Assembly (NCBI GenBank): GCA_018907035.1 | Contig: JACCIC010000169.1 | Span: forward strand, 248,001-312,000 | Length of the DNA stretch: 64,000 nucleotides | Direction: 5' to 3' | Origin: Sycobia sp. Sy_11 | Lineage: Eukaryota > Arthropoda > Insecta > Hymenoptera > Epichrysomallidae | In this document: piece after piece, positions 49,379-63,600 of the stretch | How the letters are laid out: every line of letters starts with the position of its first letter | Position numbering within the stretch: the first letter of the stretch is position 1 | The notes under the pieces: model-generated | Databases searched by the model: none | What the model saw: only the letters and a program-made list of their open reading frames with translations | What the model was told of the DNA's origin: nothing | Position numbers and translations under genes: made by a program

Positions 49379-51575
49379 ATGATTCACGGAAGCTTTGGTT
49401 ATCGAATATTGTAGTTGGTGTTTAGATTACAGAAACTTTAAGTCTGATTATTATTTCAAAGTCAATGAAAATTTAATTTAGCCAAAAATATAACTTTTGT
49501 TTACTGATCTTTTTTATTTAATATTTATTGAAAATTCCCCCTTCTGTGCAATGAAATAATATAATTCATTTATTAGCTTTTATTTCAGTTTACCATTATT
49601 TCTTCATTGTCCTTTTCATGTCATTATTTCCCAAAGTAACTTTTTATCTTTTATAGCGCTGAGATTACAGTTGGGTACATAGTACGAAATAGTACAAAAT
49701 GCTTGAATGTGATGAATTAAAATACATGGAATGTTAAAATAAAAGACATAAAATAGTGCAAATAACATGATTATCATTTTTATTGTTTATAATAATTAAA
49801 TTTTTTAATAATTGAGCAAAGCTTGATAGGCATAAAATTCAGTCAAATACGCTAATTTGTCATTTAAACGGTCCGATTTTACCAACTTATGATTTTCTGT
49901 GTTTATATGAAGAACGAAATAAATTGGTAACTATTGTAATGTATCAAAAATTTACAAAAATTATTTTACTCGGCCTTTGTTAACTGAATTTTTCTTAATT
50001 TTTATATTGAATAATTTTTACATTTATCCACGAAGAATTTTTCACGAGTGTTATTGAAAAAAGAAAAGGATGGGTCAGCGTTACAAAAATCCATGCATTG
50101 TTGATCATGTTTTATAGATTGAAAATATTTATATATAAAAAGTGGCTTTCGCAACGAAGAACGAAGATAAATCAGGTACAGACTCTTTAATGGTGAGTGA
50201 TTGTATACAATTTTTTAATTCAGGAATGACGATTAGAATAGCTCTAATTTATTCATCTAGTTTTTGTTAATTAATGTTTTTTACGAATTCGTCTAAATTA
50301 GATTTTCATTCCATTTTGAAATTTTATTTTATAACCAAAAAAATTAGTAAAATTTACACAATTGTAAAACACTTGCACCAGACGTGCATGGCAGAGAAGA
50401 GCGAATTTCAACAATTCGCTTCTGACGGAGCTTTCGACGCTCACCATTTAGTATTTGCAAATTATAATTTACGTTGCCTAGCGAATTTTTTAAGCTTTGT
50501 AGAATTGATTTTTATTTTTAAGTCTATACGTTCGAAGAAAAATATGTTTATACACATATAGTTATATTTTACACGCATGTCCTTTTCGTTATAATAGAGT
50601 AAGAAACACTTACGCAAAACTACCAATATATTTTTTATACAGAAGCATCAAGCTCAATTGTAATGTTTTAAATAAAAAGAGCCTGTCCTTAACGTTAATT
50701 ATTCTAGCAATCACTTTAAGGAAGCGAAGACGTGTAAATCGATAAAACACCGGGGGCGGTTTATCGATGAGAAGGAAATGGGCGCGCACGTAATTTATAT
50801 AAATAGTGGAGTGCTATACGTATATAGTCGCCTTAAAGCATTGTTAGCACCAAAAACAGATAAAACTTTACCGGTGCTTATAGGGATTGATTTTTCAGAA
50901 CGTCTTTTTTTAGTCACGAATGAAAAGATCATTTATTATTTAAAATAAATTACTGCGGCAAATGTTATTTTAATTATACACTGGGCGATTTATTTTTACC
51001 ATCGAAGCCACCCTAAACGAATAATCACTTACGCGTAATTTTCGAATTATTAAACCCCTCGATTATATGTATATATCTTACCAACAATATTGACATTCGG
51101 CATTCAATTAAAAATCATATAAATACACGTCGTTATTGTATAAATCGGTCGGCTTCGTTCTAAAATCCATTACATATATATATCCCATCTGGAAAAGGGG
51201 TTAGACTGTCGCTTCGCGACCTTTATACTTTTACGGTCAATTACACCCGCGACACTCGCGCCATTTCATTTGTATATATATATACCCCTGTATTATATTC
51301 ATGTATAGTTTGGGGCGCCAATAAATAAACGTCGCGTCACCCCGATGGACACGCGCGCTCGCTCGCGCACGGATGACATGTGCACGTATATACATAATAT
51401 ACATATATAAGGGTGCGCTTCCGTGTATATGCATATTATAATACGACAAACTAGATAGCGATCGATAGCACACGCGCACGTGTATACCTGCGGCTTTCCC
51501 CATAAAAGCCGCGAGCACCTGCGACGTACATCACTGAAAAAGATCAATCGATACGCGCGCCTCGCGCATTATACA

Positions 51576-51660
<85 letters not shown>

Positions 51661-54600
51661 CGCAAAGAGAACGTGAAGCTTTTACAAATAGTTAATGTAT
51701 AGTGAAATCGCTTCAGCCGCGCTCGGTTCATCGGCTCGGAGCTCGCGCGGACGAATTGTTACATAAGAGGGAAAAGTTCTGTGAATTTTTGAGTTTTGGC
51801 TTATCCTCATCTCTATTTTCTTTTAATTATCGTCGCGTTGCTCGTGTCTTACTTTGTTAATATAGGAGAAATTACGAAAGTCTGTGAAATGAATCGGCAG
51901 TGCGCCTCCTTGGGGCGAGATTCGAGTGGATAGTAATAGCCCGTGACGAGAGGGTCTTCGGCATCCCGCAACACCCGGGAACTCTCGATATGTATATTGC
52001 ACCCGTCTTACCGATCCTTCGATTATCATCGCAGCGATTCGTCGTCGCGCGCGTCGTATACAAGGCTCGCGATTACCTCGAGCACACTTCATTGCGTGTA
52101 CATATAGCAGCGCGGTGATGATGTTTCGCAGCAGCCCGTGATCGGGGAGGAGGACGGGGAGGAGGACGAGGGGGAGACCGCGCCTGCCGAGGAGGAGCGG
52201 ACGGAGGCTCGGGAGGAGGACGAGGACGAGAAGCCTGAGGAGGAGGAGGAGGACGAGGAAGACGAGGAGGACGAGGTGGAGGATGTGGAGGTGGTGGACG
52301 AGGAGGCTGCGCAGCTCGTGGGAAACGGCACCATGGAACAGTTGGCGGCTCTCGTGTTGACCGGCGAAGGCCACCGACTCGTCGGCAGGAGCTCGAGCAA
52401 CCCAGAGCTCCAGGCGTTCATCGACAATGTGCCCGCTTATATGGCAAGTTTTTTCTCTTTCCAGTGAAATGAAATTCAATTTTCCGACCAATGGACGGGG
52501 CGAGTCGTTACACTTTTTTCACGATCGTTTATATCATTTCATAGTTATAAAATATTAACTGATAAAATTCACAAAAATAATAATGTGGAAAAGTTTTCTA
52601 AAAAAATTCATAAACGATTTTTTCCAATAAAATAATTTATTGCATATTTTTTTTCATTTTAAAATGTACATAGAAGATACATTTCACGGTCATCCTACAG
52701 TTTTTACAAAAAAACCTCCAACGCTAGATTATATATGTTATACCACAAAACTACTTATTTCACTATGCTTTTAAATAGATAAATCGATGAAAACAAATGT
52801 TATATTTCATTTTCTAAATTGGCCTATAAGAAGGCTCGTGATATAGTAAGTAATGTTTGTTACCTCAAACAAAAATAAGAAACTGCGTTTCTATGAATTA
52901 TATTTTACGTAAATAAAAATCTTTTTATATAAACCTGCTAGAAAAATTGATTAAAAAATTAATTAAAAATCTCAATTTGAAATACAATGAACAAATTAAC
53001 CTTGTTAAATATCATTTTCTGTACTGCAAACGGTGTATATGTGAACTATACATGAATTCCTTGTAACAAAAATATCAACTATACAGACGAAATGTTAAAG
53101 TGGACGTCAAAATTGTCGATCTTTTAAAAAATAGACTAATTATTAATCTAGTTAGCGAATAGTCTAGCCGATTTGCGTTCTGACTAGCGCGATTAATTGT
53201 CTGTTCAAATAGGCTAAAATACGCGCCGTGCATAAGGCAGCAAGAGATGGCAACCTGAAGGATCTACAAATATCACTGGATCGGCGCAAATTCGCCGTTG
53301 CAAAAGATCCGTCTTCGCCACATGGATCCACGCCCTTACACGTCGCTGTTATTTTTGGCCACACCCCAGTTGTCAGGTTAGTTTTTGTTTGAAAGATATT
53401 GTAGCCCTTCTGTCTATTACATTAATATATATAAATCCAATGACAAAAAATAGAAATTTCATCGATAAGGGGTTTTGGGAATTTGGAATCAATATTGAAG
53501 AAGAAAACAGCTGGAATTATTCGACATTCATAAAATCGTAAAATTAATAATATATAAATAATAAAAAAATTAGTAGCATAGTCATATAGAAAATATGTTT
53601 AAATTTTTATGTCATTTTTTTCTTACATCCAGAAATCAAGCAAAACTCAATGTTAGGATGAAGATTAAGGTTGCATAAAGATTAATGTCTCTTATAGGCA
53701 AGGCTCCTATGATTTACGTAGACAAAATCATATTAAAAACATATGTAAAGACTCAAAGAGCCTCGCTTTCGCGATTACTTTTAAAAATTGAATATTTTTA
53801 TGATCATAATCTTAGTATATATTAAAATTTTATTTATATAAATGAAATATCTACTTATAATATGCCAATAGCGAAAATATTATTATAATAATACGATTAA
53901 CTTATTACGTGTGTTGCAATTTTTATTATAATATTTCAATATATTTCATGCTATTTTGAATTATAAAGCAGATATATTTTTTTTGAAAATACGTTGTTGG
54001 TAATAACTATCGTTAAAAATCTCCTAATAATTACCGCTGATACTGAACTTTTATGATATCTTTTATGAAATTATATCCGAGAGTTTCTATATATTTAATG
54101 ATGGCCGCACAAAATTTGGTGGTAATATGCTATGTCTAAACTCATTGATGAGAGCTACAAACAACTTTCTTATTATTGTGTCGAGAAAACTATTGAATGA
54201 GAACAATTTTGTTTTATAGAAAATAAAAATACTTATTTTGACTATCAGTACAAATAAAACGATTATTGATGAACTAGATTAATTAAGAATCTAAATAATT
54301 TAAAATTAAAATTCTAACTTGTATGTGTGACGAATTGGGTTCAGTTTGAATAAGGTTAACTCTAACTACCTCCAAAACATATCCTGTATAGTTTTAGAAC
54401 CTAACGTTCTACCATTTCCATGATATGGCACTTTTTATTGAAAAATTTTACTTTTCGCTAATTAACTTAGGTAAAAAAATTTTTTAATATCAATCTGTTT
54501 TTTAATACCAGATTTCAAAAAAAGAATAACATTTTGAACAAAAAAGTTCTAGCCAATTTGTATATACTTTCTTATTTATAATTCGATTGAAGTTTGACTG

Positions 54601-57600
54601 AATTTCCTCAGGTTAACGGATAATTAATTATTAAAGTAATGAGTTTGCAACTGGCCCAACTTTAATTCACAAATAATTGAGAAGCTATACGGGAAAATAT
54701 ATTTAGATATTTTTCTAGGTAGAACCTTATGAACCCAGAATTGAATTCAGATCTTTAAAAACATTTAAAGTTGTCAAAATGATAATAAAAAATATAATTA
54801 AAACTGTTTAATTTTTTTCAATATCTTCATGGATGAAATTAAAAGTAACTCTTACTTTATAATCGTTTATTAGGTCGACAAGATTTGAATTTGATTAGGA
54901 GTAATTTTGGATGCACGTTGATAAATCAGTTAGTCAGCATGATCTTATAAATATGTAGATTTAGCAAAACAGTAAAACTCAATCTGCATCAGAAAAAAAT
55001 ATGTTTAATGTCTATATTAACATCTAAATATTAAATGTTCAGATATTTAGCTGGAAGGTTTCCGGAAACAGCACATGCCTTGGACCTGGATGGCCGCACG
55101 CCACTACATTATGCAGCAATTTTGGCTGACAATGGGCATTACTATAATCTTCTTCTTCATCTTGGTGCTAATCCCCTTGTGCAAGATAATGTGAGTAACA
55201 TTATCACATCATAATAACTCAGCACACGGAGATGATGGAATTTACAATGCTCTCTATGTATTGAATCCGAAAAAGATCAGAAAGCTTAAGACATATGGAA
55301 TGCAAAATGTTGGAACCGAACAAGGCAAATTGTTCTGCCCATTGAACCGAGTGACTTGGAGTTCTGTGTGAGAGAAATAGAAATAAAATTGAGGAAATAA
55401 TAGTTTTTATCCTCGTCAATCTAACCGTTGATGGCATTAGGGAGAGAGAGAGGGGGGGGGAGAGAAATGCATCAAATTCGATCTCTATGTAGTCAAACAA
55501 AAAACACGGTATACTTGATCTACATTTATCTATCTATCCTTATACCTATATCAGGTAAAACTTACACCAATCACACAAAGAGAGCATTGTAGGCAATTAT
55601 ACATTTTTTAATTTATAATTGAAATCCATTAGCAATTAAATTAATAAAATATTAACAAAAAATTCATTAGAAAATGTCTCATTACTGTCCTAAGAATATA
55701 CAATTTAATTTAATTAAATAATGTTAATTTCATAACATTGGATTCATATTGTAAAATTTTTTTAGTACTGAAGTTAATAATAAACAAATTTCGATACTGT
55801 CATTTCAATTCACATTGATAAATAAACTACCCAATAATTATTCATTGGAGCGAATCTCTGGAATTTTAAAATTTTTATGCTAAAAATAAATAATTTAAAA
55901 TTTGAGAGGAACCTTATAAAATTTTAAGTAAATTTTTTTCACGGATAAAAAAATATTGTTAAATATACAAAAAGTGTCTATCAGATTAGAATTTGGACCA
56001 GATTAACCAAGGTAGCTACGAGTAGCTCCAGAATGAGCCATTTAAGGTTTTAAGACCTAACTCTGTACCTGTTCCATTTGTAAGATATTATACTTTATTA
56101 CAATAATGAATCTTCTACGTTTTGTCAGAATTGTGTATTCCTAAACTGACTCAGTAAAACCCCTAGATTACTAAATGTAGTAAAGTATTACGTTATTTAG
56201 ATTGATTACACAAAAATACTTCCTAATTCATTTCAACGAAAATTACACAACGACGAAAACAATAACAATGTTTTTCTATTGGTAGAAAAATTAAGCAAAG
56301 TTTATTTTGTCATGTCCTCCAGTACTTCCTATAGTTTCAATAGAGGATTTATGTTCGTACGTTTATTGCTTATTATATTATATATTCCCAAACTGTAACA
56401 TAATTCTTTGACTTAAGGAGGTTACTTCCAGATGAATTACATGAACAGAAATAGCTCTTTTTATACAGAAAAATATCGTGAATCTAATGGTATCCTTATT
56501 TTATTCATTTTACGTACAGATATTTGAGAAATTCGAGTTTGAAAATATGATTTTTTGGTGAATCATACATGGGCTCTTTTAAAAGATGAAAAAAAATGTC
56601 GAAGAAAAATATCTTGTGTGAAGTTTAGAAAGAGTTGCCATGAGCAAAAAATAATGGTTTGAAACGTCTAAACTTCCCCTATGAGGTAGTGTATTTCGAT
56701 TTCGTTTATTACGTACAAAATCCATAAATATTCTAAAGTAAGTAAAAAAAGTTCTACTTATACCGGATTATAAAATATACACGTAGGAAGCATAAAATGA
56801 GACCATGCATTTTAATATAATACGATAAAAGTACTATGAATATATAGTACTAATATAGTACTAATAAAGGACGATAATTTTGTGTGTGCGCGCGTGCGCG
56901 CGTGTGTGTGTGTTTATTATATCCGCTTATACATTTAAGAGAAAACAATCCAATGAATGCCTATCTATATTTAATTATTAAAAAATAAAGAATGCAATTA
57001 CAATATTTCTTCTAAAATCTTTAACTAAAATAATTTTTTAATTTATAATCCCAAAATTTAACATAAATTTGGTAATTGATATATTTGATATTTTGGGCAA
57101 GTTTTGACTAGCGCAGACTAGAAAGAACCTCATTAAGATCACATGATTACCAATACTTCTGCAAAAATGTGTAAAATTGTGTGGAGGTTAGTCAAAAATA
57201 GTTAAGTTGGAATTGGATTAATCCATATCTATAACTAAAGTACCATATAACACCTTAAATCGTTGTTTTTGTAAGACATATCAATAATTGCTTGAATAAA
57301 ATACCGGCGTATATTTCCTTGTAACAAATACATCAAAGATAGGAGCTTGCCATACTAACAACTGTCTAGTCAACTCTGGACTATAGGCAATGTCTTACCT
57401 AGACGTGTAACTTTTTCAGAGATCTTGACATATGCTGACAACCTTTAATTATACTGAAATTAAATTCTAACTATATAAGTATATTATATGACAGAAGAAT
57501 TTAAAAGAAATCTTTTAACATTGACAAGTTATTGCATATTTAAATTCTGTAACACTTGTTTTGATAAAAAAACGGAAAGTTTCAAGGTAATGATGTCTTC

Positions 57601-60600
57601 AAAGCATATACAAAGGAACGAAGATATATATTAAATACTTCAATCGTCACATATTTATAAAGTTTTTTACAATGGATTTAATAATACGAAACTTAAATTT
57701 CTAATACAGTAGCATCAGAAAATAAAAATTCTAAAAATTCTCGTAGCCACAAACATATATAACTTAAAGGTACAGATTGTAGTCTTCTTGCGCAGTTTAT
57801 GGAACTGAAATTGTTTTTTACAATTTTCAAATCTTCGCAAGTATAACATGATAAAATATAAAAAAATTGTAACTTAAAGTAGAACAAAATTAATAAAAGC
57901 TTTTTAAAGATCATATCTATATCGGCTTCTAGCAAAATTTTAATTTAATTGGAGTAATGGTCCTGCTATAACAGTATACATAAAATCGTATTTTTCAAGA
58001 CCAGTCTAATTTCAGTGTTTTTCTTAATTCTTTTAAAGTTGTTTAGTTCTTTTAGAACATATATAATCTTGGAATATTATTGTTAACTTTAACATATAAT
58101 CTTAATATAACTATATATTGAAATAAATGATTTTATAAAAGAAACACTTGTGATCAGATTGATTATTTTGAAAAAGACCAAAAACTTAAAAGTTAAAAAA
58201 TGCAATTATCTAATTAAATTTAATTAAAATTTAATTAAAAAATACCGTTCTCTAATTATAAAAGAATTTTTTATAAATAATGTATGTCTTACCTGTATAT
58301 AAGTCTCCACAAACATACATCTCCACATTTGTTGAGATATTTATTAAGAGGAAACTAAAATCTCCAAAATCCTATATACAGTAATTGTTCATTTGCTTTT
58401 AATTCTTTAAGATTTTAATGATTGAGCAAATTATTATTTATTTTTAATTTAAATATATATAATTTTTTAACGTGATTTATCAAATACGTTCGTTTCAATA
58501 GCAGCGATAAAAAGTGGAGAATGTAATTTATTAATATTACTTGAATATACACGATGCAATACAGAATATATAACGTGCAAGTATAAAATTGTATCCCACA
58601 GTGAATTATATTTGTATCAAAAATGCATTAAAAAGTTTGCAAATTTTTAAAAGCCTTTTCATCGGGTCTAAACAATTATAATTTTCATACTTCAAAACGT
58701 TAACGAACGTTAACGAAACAGTTTGCAATTTCATTGAAATAAAACACATACATATTAAACTAAAAATCCAGATAAACATGTTAATGCATAAAATAATATA
58801 TTTTGTATTTTCAATTAAACTGTTGTCAGTTCGGACAGAAAGCAGACTATTATAAACAATACCAGGATGATCTGTCGCACAAGCAGCTACTGCGAGATTT
58901 TGGCGCGTCGGAATCGCTCGCGGATGAGATGCTGTCTGATAAAGGTATTTAATCCCAGAATCTCAAGTATACACGCAGTCTTATTGTTCCAAACATGAAT
59001 ACCATTGAAAAACATTTACGTAAATCTTTATTCAAAAATGAATTCAACACTGAAAAAAACGTTATTTTTTTTTTAAAAATAAATGTTATTTTTGCCAAAA
59101 TCTCGGATTACTGTATGCAGTTTATTGTTTAGTTTGTGCTCAAAGCAACCGGCAATTACATGTATAAATTTGAAATACCAAGGTGGACATTAATCGCGTT
59201 CCGTAAATTCAGACCGCGACTATAGTCCACCTTGGATACGTAATTGTTCGTAGCCTTGAGAAGAGGCTAAGCAATAAACTACATATAGCAGTCTGAAACA
59301 TTGGCGATATATAAAATAACCTGGTTACATTTTATTTACCCTGGACAGCTAATGCTTTTTTGTGTACGTGTTATTAAACAAAGAATATTGTCGTTAGGAG
59401 CATTATACTAAAAGTTTATTTTATTCGAAAAGTAAGGGGCGCGACCATCAGCCATATCTTCGGTTATATCGGTACAGTTTTTAAGCCGAATGATGCCTAA
59501 TTTTAATATTGGATAAAGATTTATCTTTAATGACAAAAATTAACTTTTACGAACTTAAAATTTTAATTTAGCTAATATATTGAGAATAAGCTAAAATCAG
59601 TATTCTATATCTAATTGAGAAGCACGGCATTCTTGCTCGGTATTGCTTTGTATTAAATTAATAAATATTTTTATCGGTTATTGTTTTGTATTTTTAATAA
59701 ATATTTTTAAACTAAAATTTATACGTAATAAATTTCATTTAGTTATCGATATATATGTATACTTTTCTGAATGAACCATAAATCATGATATAATGCGGAT
59801 TGTAAAATAGAAAATGCAAAAGATAATATTTTTAATTAGTAAAAGAATTCAATAAGCTACATATGCGGTTGTTCAGCATAAACGTAAATTTCAGTAATTA
59901 AAATAAAAGTTTTTATGACTAATTTTTGATATGTTCACCTATGAAAATTTAAATTTTATACTAAAGTTGTATAAAAATTAATCTAGAGAGAAAAATAAAA
60001 GAAAACATTATACTGTATTTTTTTATTTATATTATATAAATATTAATTTAAGAAGTTAGACAAAAATTTTGTTAGCTTGTAAATTTCAGTGAAAAAAAAT
60101 GCTTATTATTCAGTATTTATTCAAAATCAACGATCATTTAGATTAAAAAATATTTGTTTTTGAAAAAACATAAGTTACTTCAATAATTTGTTATATTAAA
60201 ATAGGATTATATTATATAATTGAAAGTAATCAAGACCTAAAAGGTACCCTTGTCATTAGAGTATTATACATGTTCTAACTAATTATGGTTAAATTAAATT
60301 TAAAATCATTAATTTTAATAGAACTATTTTTATTACATAAAAATACACTGTTCAACGACTAAAATTATTTAATACATTCAATACTTTTTTATAATTAGCA
60401 GAATAAAATATTCCACTTTTATTAAAAAGAAACATAAAAATAAAAAATATTTTACATTTTCATACTAATACCTTTTAGTTCGTAGTTTTTTTAATGTAGA
60501 TATTATGTGGATTGTAAATGATATTTAAAGTCATTAACATAATATAAGAAAAAAAAAAGTATGAAATTAGAATAAATAATCTTATTCTTGGTGTGTATAT

Positions 60601-63600
60601 GTTAAAACAATTAAAATACAGTGTAAATTTGTTTTAGAGAGAAACGTCCACCTACAGTCAGTCTATAATCTATTATGAGACAAAACATTATTGTATACAA
60701 TTATTATTCGCCAGTATGGTGTATAAGAATTGTTCTATTTTAATTAAAAATTTACTATCTCCTGACTCTAGTGATGAATTAAATTTCTGACTTGGATTTT
60801 CACATCTCTTATTTTACAAGATTGCTAAAAAATCTGTATTTTTAATAATAAAATAATAATAAGAAAATAGATTTTTAATTATTAAGTTTCAATTTACTAA
60901 ATCAAAAACAAATAATAATTATAACAGCAGTAATCCAACAAAAAAGAAACAATAACAAAGTCGGAAACTTCATTCGTCAGTTAATATTCTCCAGTTTACA
61001 AGCAATTCCCATACTGGACATAAATATTTCATCTTAATGTATACAAATATATAACGTTATGATGTATGTATATTCTGTACATATTACTGTTCTCATTTTC
61101 TCAATCCCATCTCATTACGATCGCTCACCATCACCGCTATCGCAATCGAACGCGCACACCGATCCCAACCACCATCATCACCGCCACGGTCCACGCACGG
61201 CCAAAACGCCATCGTCGCATACGCATCGCATTTACGTATTCATGAACCATCGGCGAACCGGAACGCGGCTCGGCGCCAACGCAGTCCCGGGCGGCGTCGA
61301 CAAGTCCTCGGCCCGCCGCGACGTCACCGAGCCGGAGACCCTGGCCACCCTGGAGCGCTGCTTCAGGCTGCTGACGAGCGGCATCGGGGGCGGCGCGGCC
61401 GCGAACGGGACCACCGCCAGCGCCAACAGACGGAGCTCGGTGCCAGAGGCCCCGGGCGGAGGGGCCGGCGCCAGCGTCGGCGGGAGCAGCGCCACCGGTA
61501 CTTTGCTGGGCCGCTGCCTCAGGCGGCCCGTCTACGAGGCAATCAAGCACCGCGTGACCTGCATGGATCACAATCTATTTGACGTGATTTGGCCCGCTTT
61601 GAAAAAGTATAGCAACGCCTATGCCAGCAGCAGCAGTCTCGAGAGCGCCAATGTTAACGTGCGCGAACGGAGGTTCGATTTTAGTAGGCCCGCCACTCCG
61701 TCCCCCGACCCCGCTGTCCTTTTAACGCGTTTACTGAAAGGGCAGCATTGGCCTTGGGTCAATCGTTAGATTACTGCGATTTTAGAACGACAATTCCGCG
61801 AGGTCCTTGTTATAGCGCCAACTTGAAAAAGCTAGTGAAAATGAGCTTTGGATGCATTAACGAAATTGAGCCATATGATTGGTGAAATACGTATATAGAT
61901 ATTTTGAGTCCTTTCAAGTTATGATGACATTTGTTAAGTTCAAAATATAAATAATTGATATTTTCATTACACTGCGTTAATACTTTCAACGCATATGTTC
62001 AACAATTTTAATTTTCTTTTCAACATCTCAAAATACGAAACAAAATAAAGAAAAGATAAGATGGGGCATTTCTTACCGAGTAGAGAAAGGCTTTATTTAC
62101 GAAACGAGAAGTTTGCAGCCCGAAACGAAGTCGAGAATGGTAACGGAGTTCGCGAAAAGCGTTTTCGTACTAAGCAAGGACTATATTTTTCTTCGTGAGA
62201 ATCGGAATCAGGCGGTAAAGGTGCGATTTGTAGGTTAGAATGAGGAAAAATAACTTTTTGTCGATTTACATTTTTAGCTTTATTATAGTCTAAATTAAAC
62301 TCTGCTTTATCAGAAAGGTCTATACCTATACCTATAGGAGTAGATTTATCATTGAGTAAGTTTTCTTGAATTTGCTACCAAACTTCTAATTCGATTATTT
62401 ATATATAATTTATTGAACATGTGAAATATCTTCACGTAATTATTTCCGTATTCTTATAATGAAAATTTCAACAATAATCTACTTATGCATAAACTTTATA
62501 TATTTTCTAAAGATTAAATTTTTATCCTTATGGAATCTGAGAGTTCGTATATATTTATTTTTTACGTCATGAATGGATACATAGAACGGCTATTGTCATG
62601 AATTTGCCTAAGAACAAAGCTATCTGACTTTCTCTTTTCCAATCATTCAAAAAAATTCTCCGAAAATTTATTGTTTTTCTTATTATTATTTAGAAGTAAA
62701 GATATATTACTAATAAAATGCATTAAATGAATAATACTTGAAATATCTCAATTCTGTTTCGATCTCATTTGTCATTTAAATTCAACGAGAATATATAAAA
62801 ACCTTGCGAATAACATAAGATAAAATTGAGGACTTACAAATTATGCTTAAATTAATGATACTCTGATGAAAATGATCTAAAATTCTTGATATTCTTAATC
62901 GGTTTATTTTTATTTTAAGTATAATTGTAGTAAAATACAATTAAAATACAGATCTGTTTCTATACTATTGAAAGAGAAAATATATTAAAATACATTAAGA
63001 GCTTAATTTTCTACACAGCAATGATAAAATTATTAATAATTATAAAGTTTTGTATTTAAGTCAGATATAAAATCTATAAAAAATGAGCTAATAATTATTT
63101 CTTATTGTTATATTAATCAATATTAACATTGTTCTAAATTCACAGATAACTATCAATTGAAAATGCTTGAATCCAGGAGCTTTTAATGCTTTAATTGTAA
63201 CAGCTTTAAAGTACAAATTATTTATTTAATTGGCTTGGTGATATTTTTAAGCTTGGGCATGCGGTCTTAAAATTATTTATTTCTTTTTTTTAATTTGCTT
63301 AAGGATAAAAAAATGCTTCCTAAAGGTATGATTTCTTTTCCAGCTTGTGTATTTTATTTCCTAGATTTATAATTATACATTCTATATATAGGTATAAATT
63401 ATTTCACGCAGTATTAATTAAATAAATTCCATACATACGTACATGATCAGTTGAAACTGTATTAAATGTCAAAGACAACCTGTCGATATTTCTATGGAAA
63501 TAATTGGACGAGTTCTCGGGTTTCTTTCCTCCCCTTTCCATTGACCAATTGCCTGTAAGCGAAGATTCGAAAGAGCAGAAAAAACAACCCACATATGTAC

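Larger units (their letters stand above)
47468..52131 (+). other. intron 1 of module C
   Basis: AT-rich with (TA)n tracts at about 47545-47582, 49324-49373 and 51608-51654, a (CT)n tract at 51579-51607, and a GC-richer part at 51.3-52.1 kb before exon 2 that could hold an alternative promoter. No exon recognised. Confidence 0.5.

Noticed and set aside
51823..52491. 222-codon minus-strand frame
   Set aside because: Shadow of the GAG/GAC-rich exon 52132-52443; its Leu/Ser-rich content is the complement of the acidic run.
53980..57260. Weak similarity between 54340-54440, 55980-56100 and 57120-57260
   Set aside because: Shared words are short and AT-biased; not enough to call a repeat family without an alignment.
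61137..61571. 144-codon minus-strand frame
   Set aside because: Opposite-strand shadow of the GC-rich kinase-domain exon.
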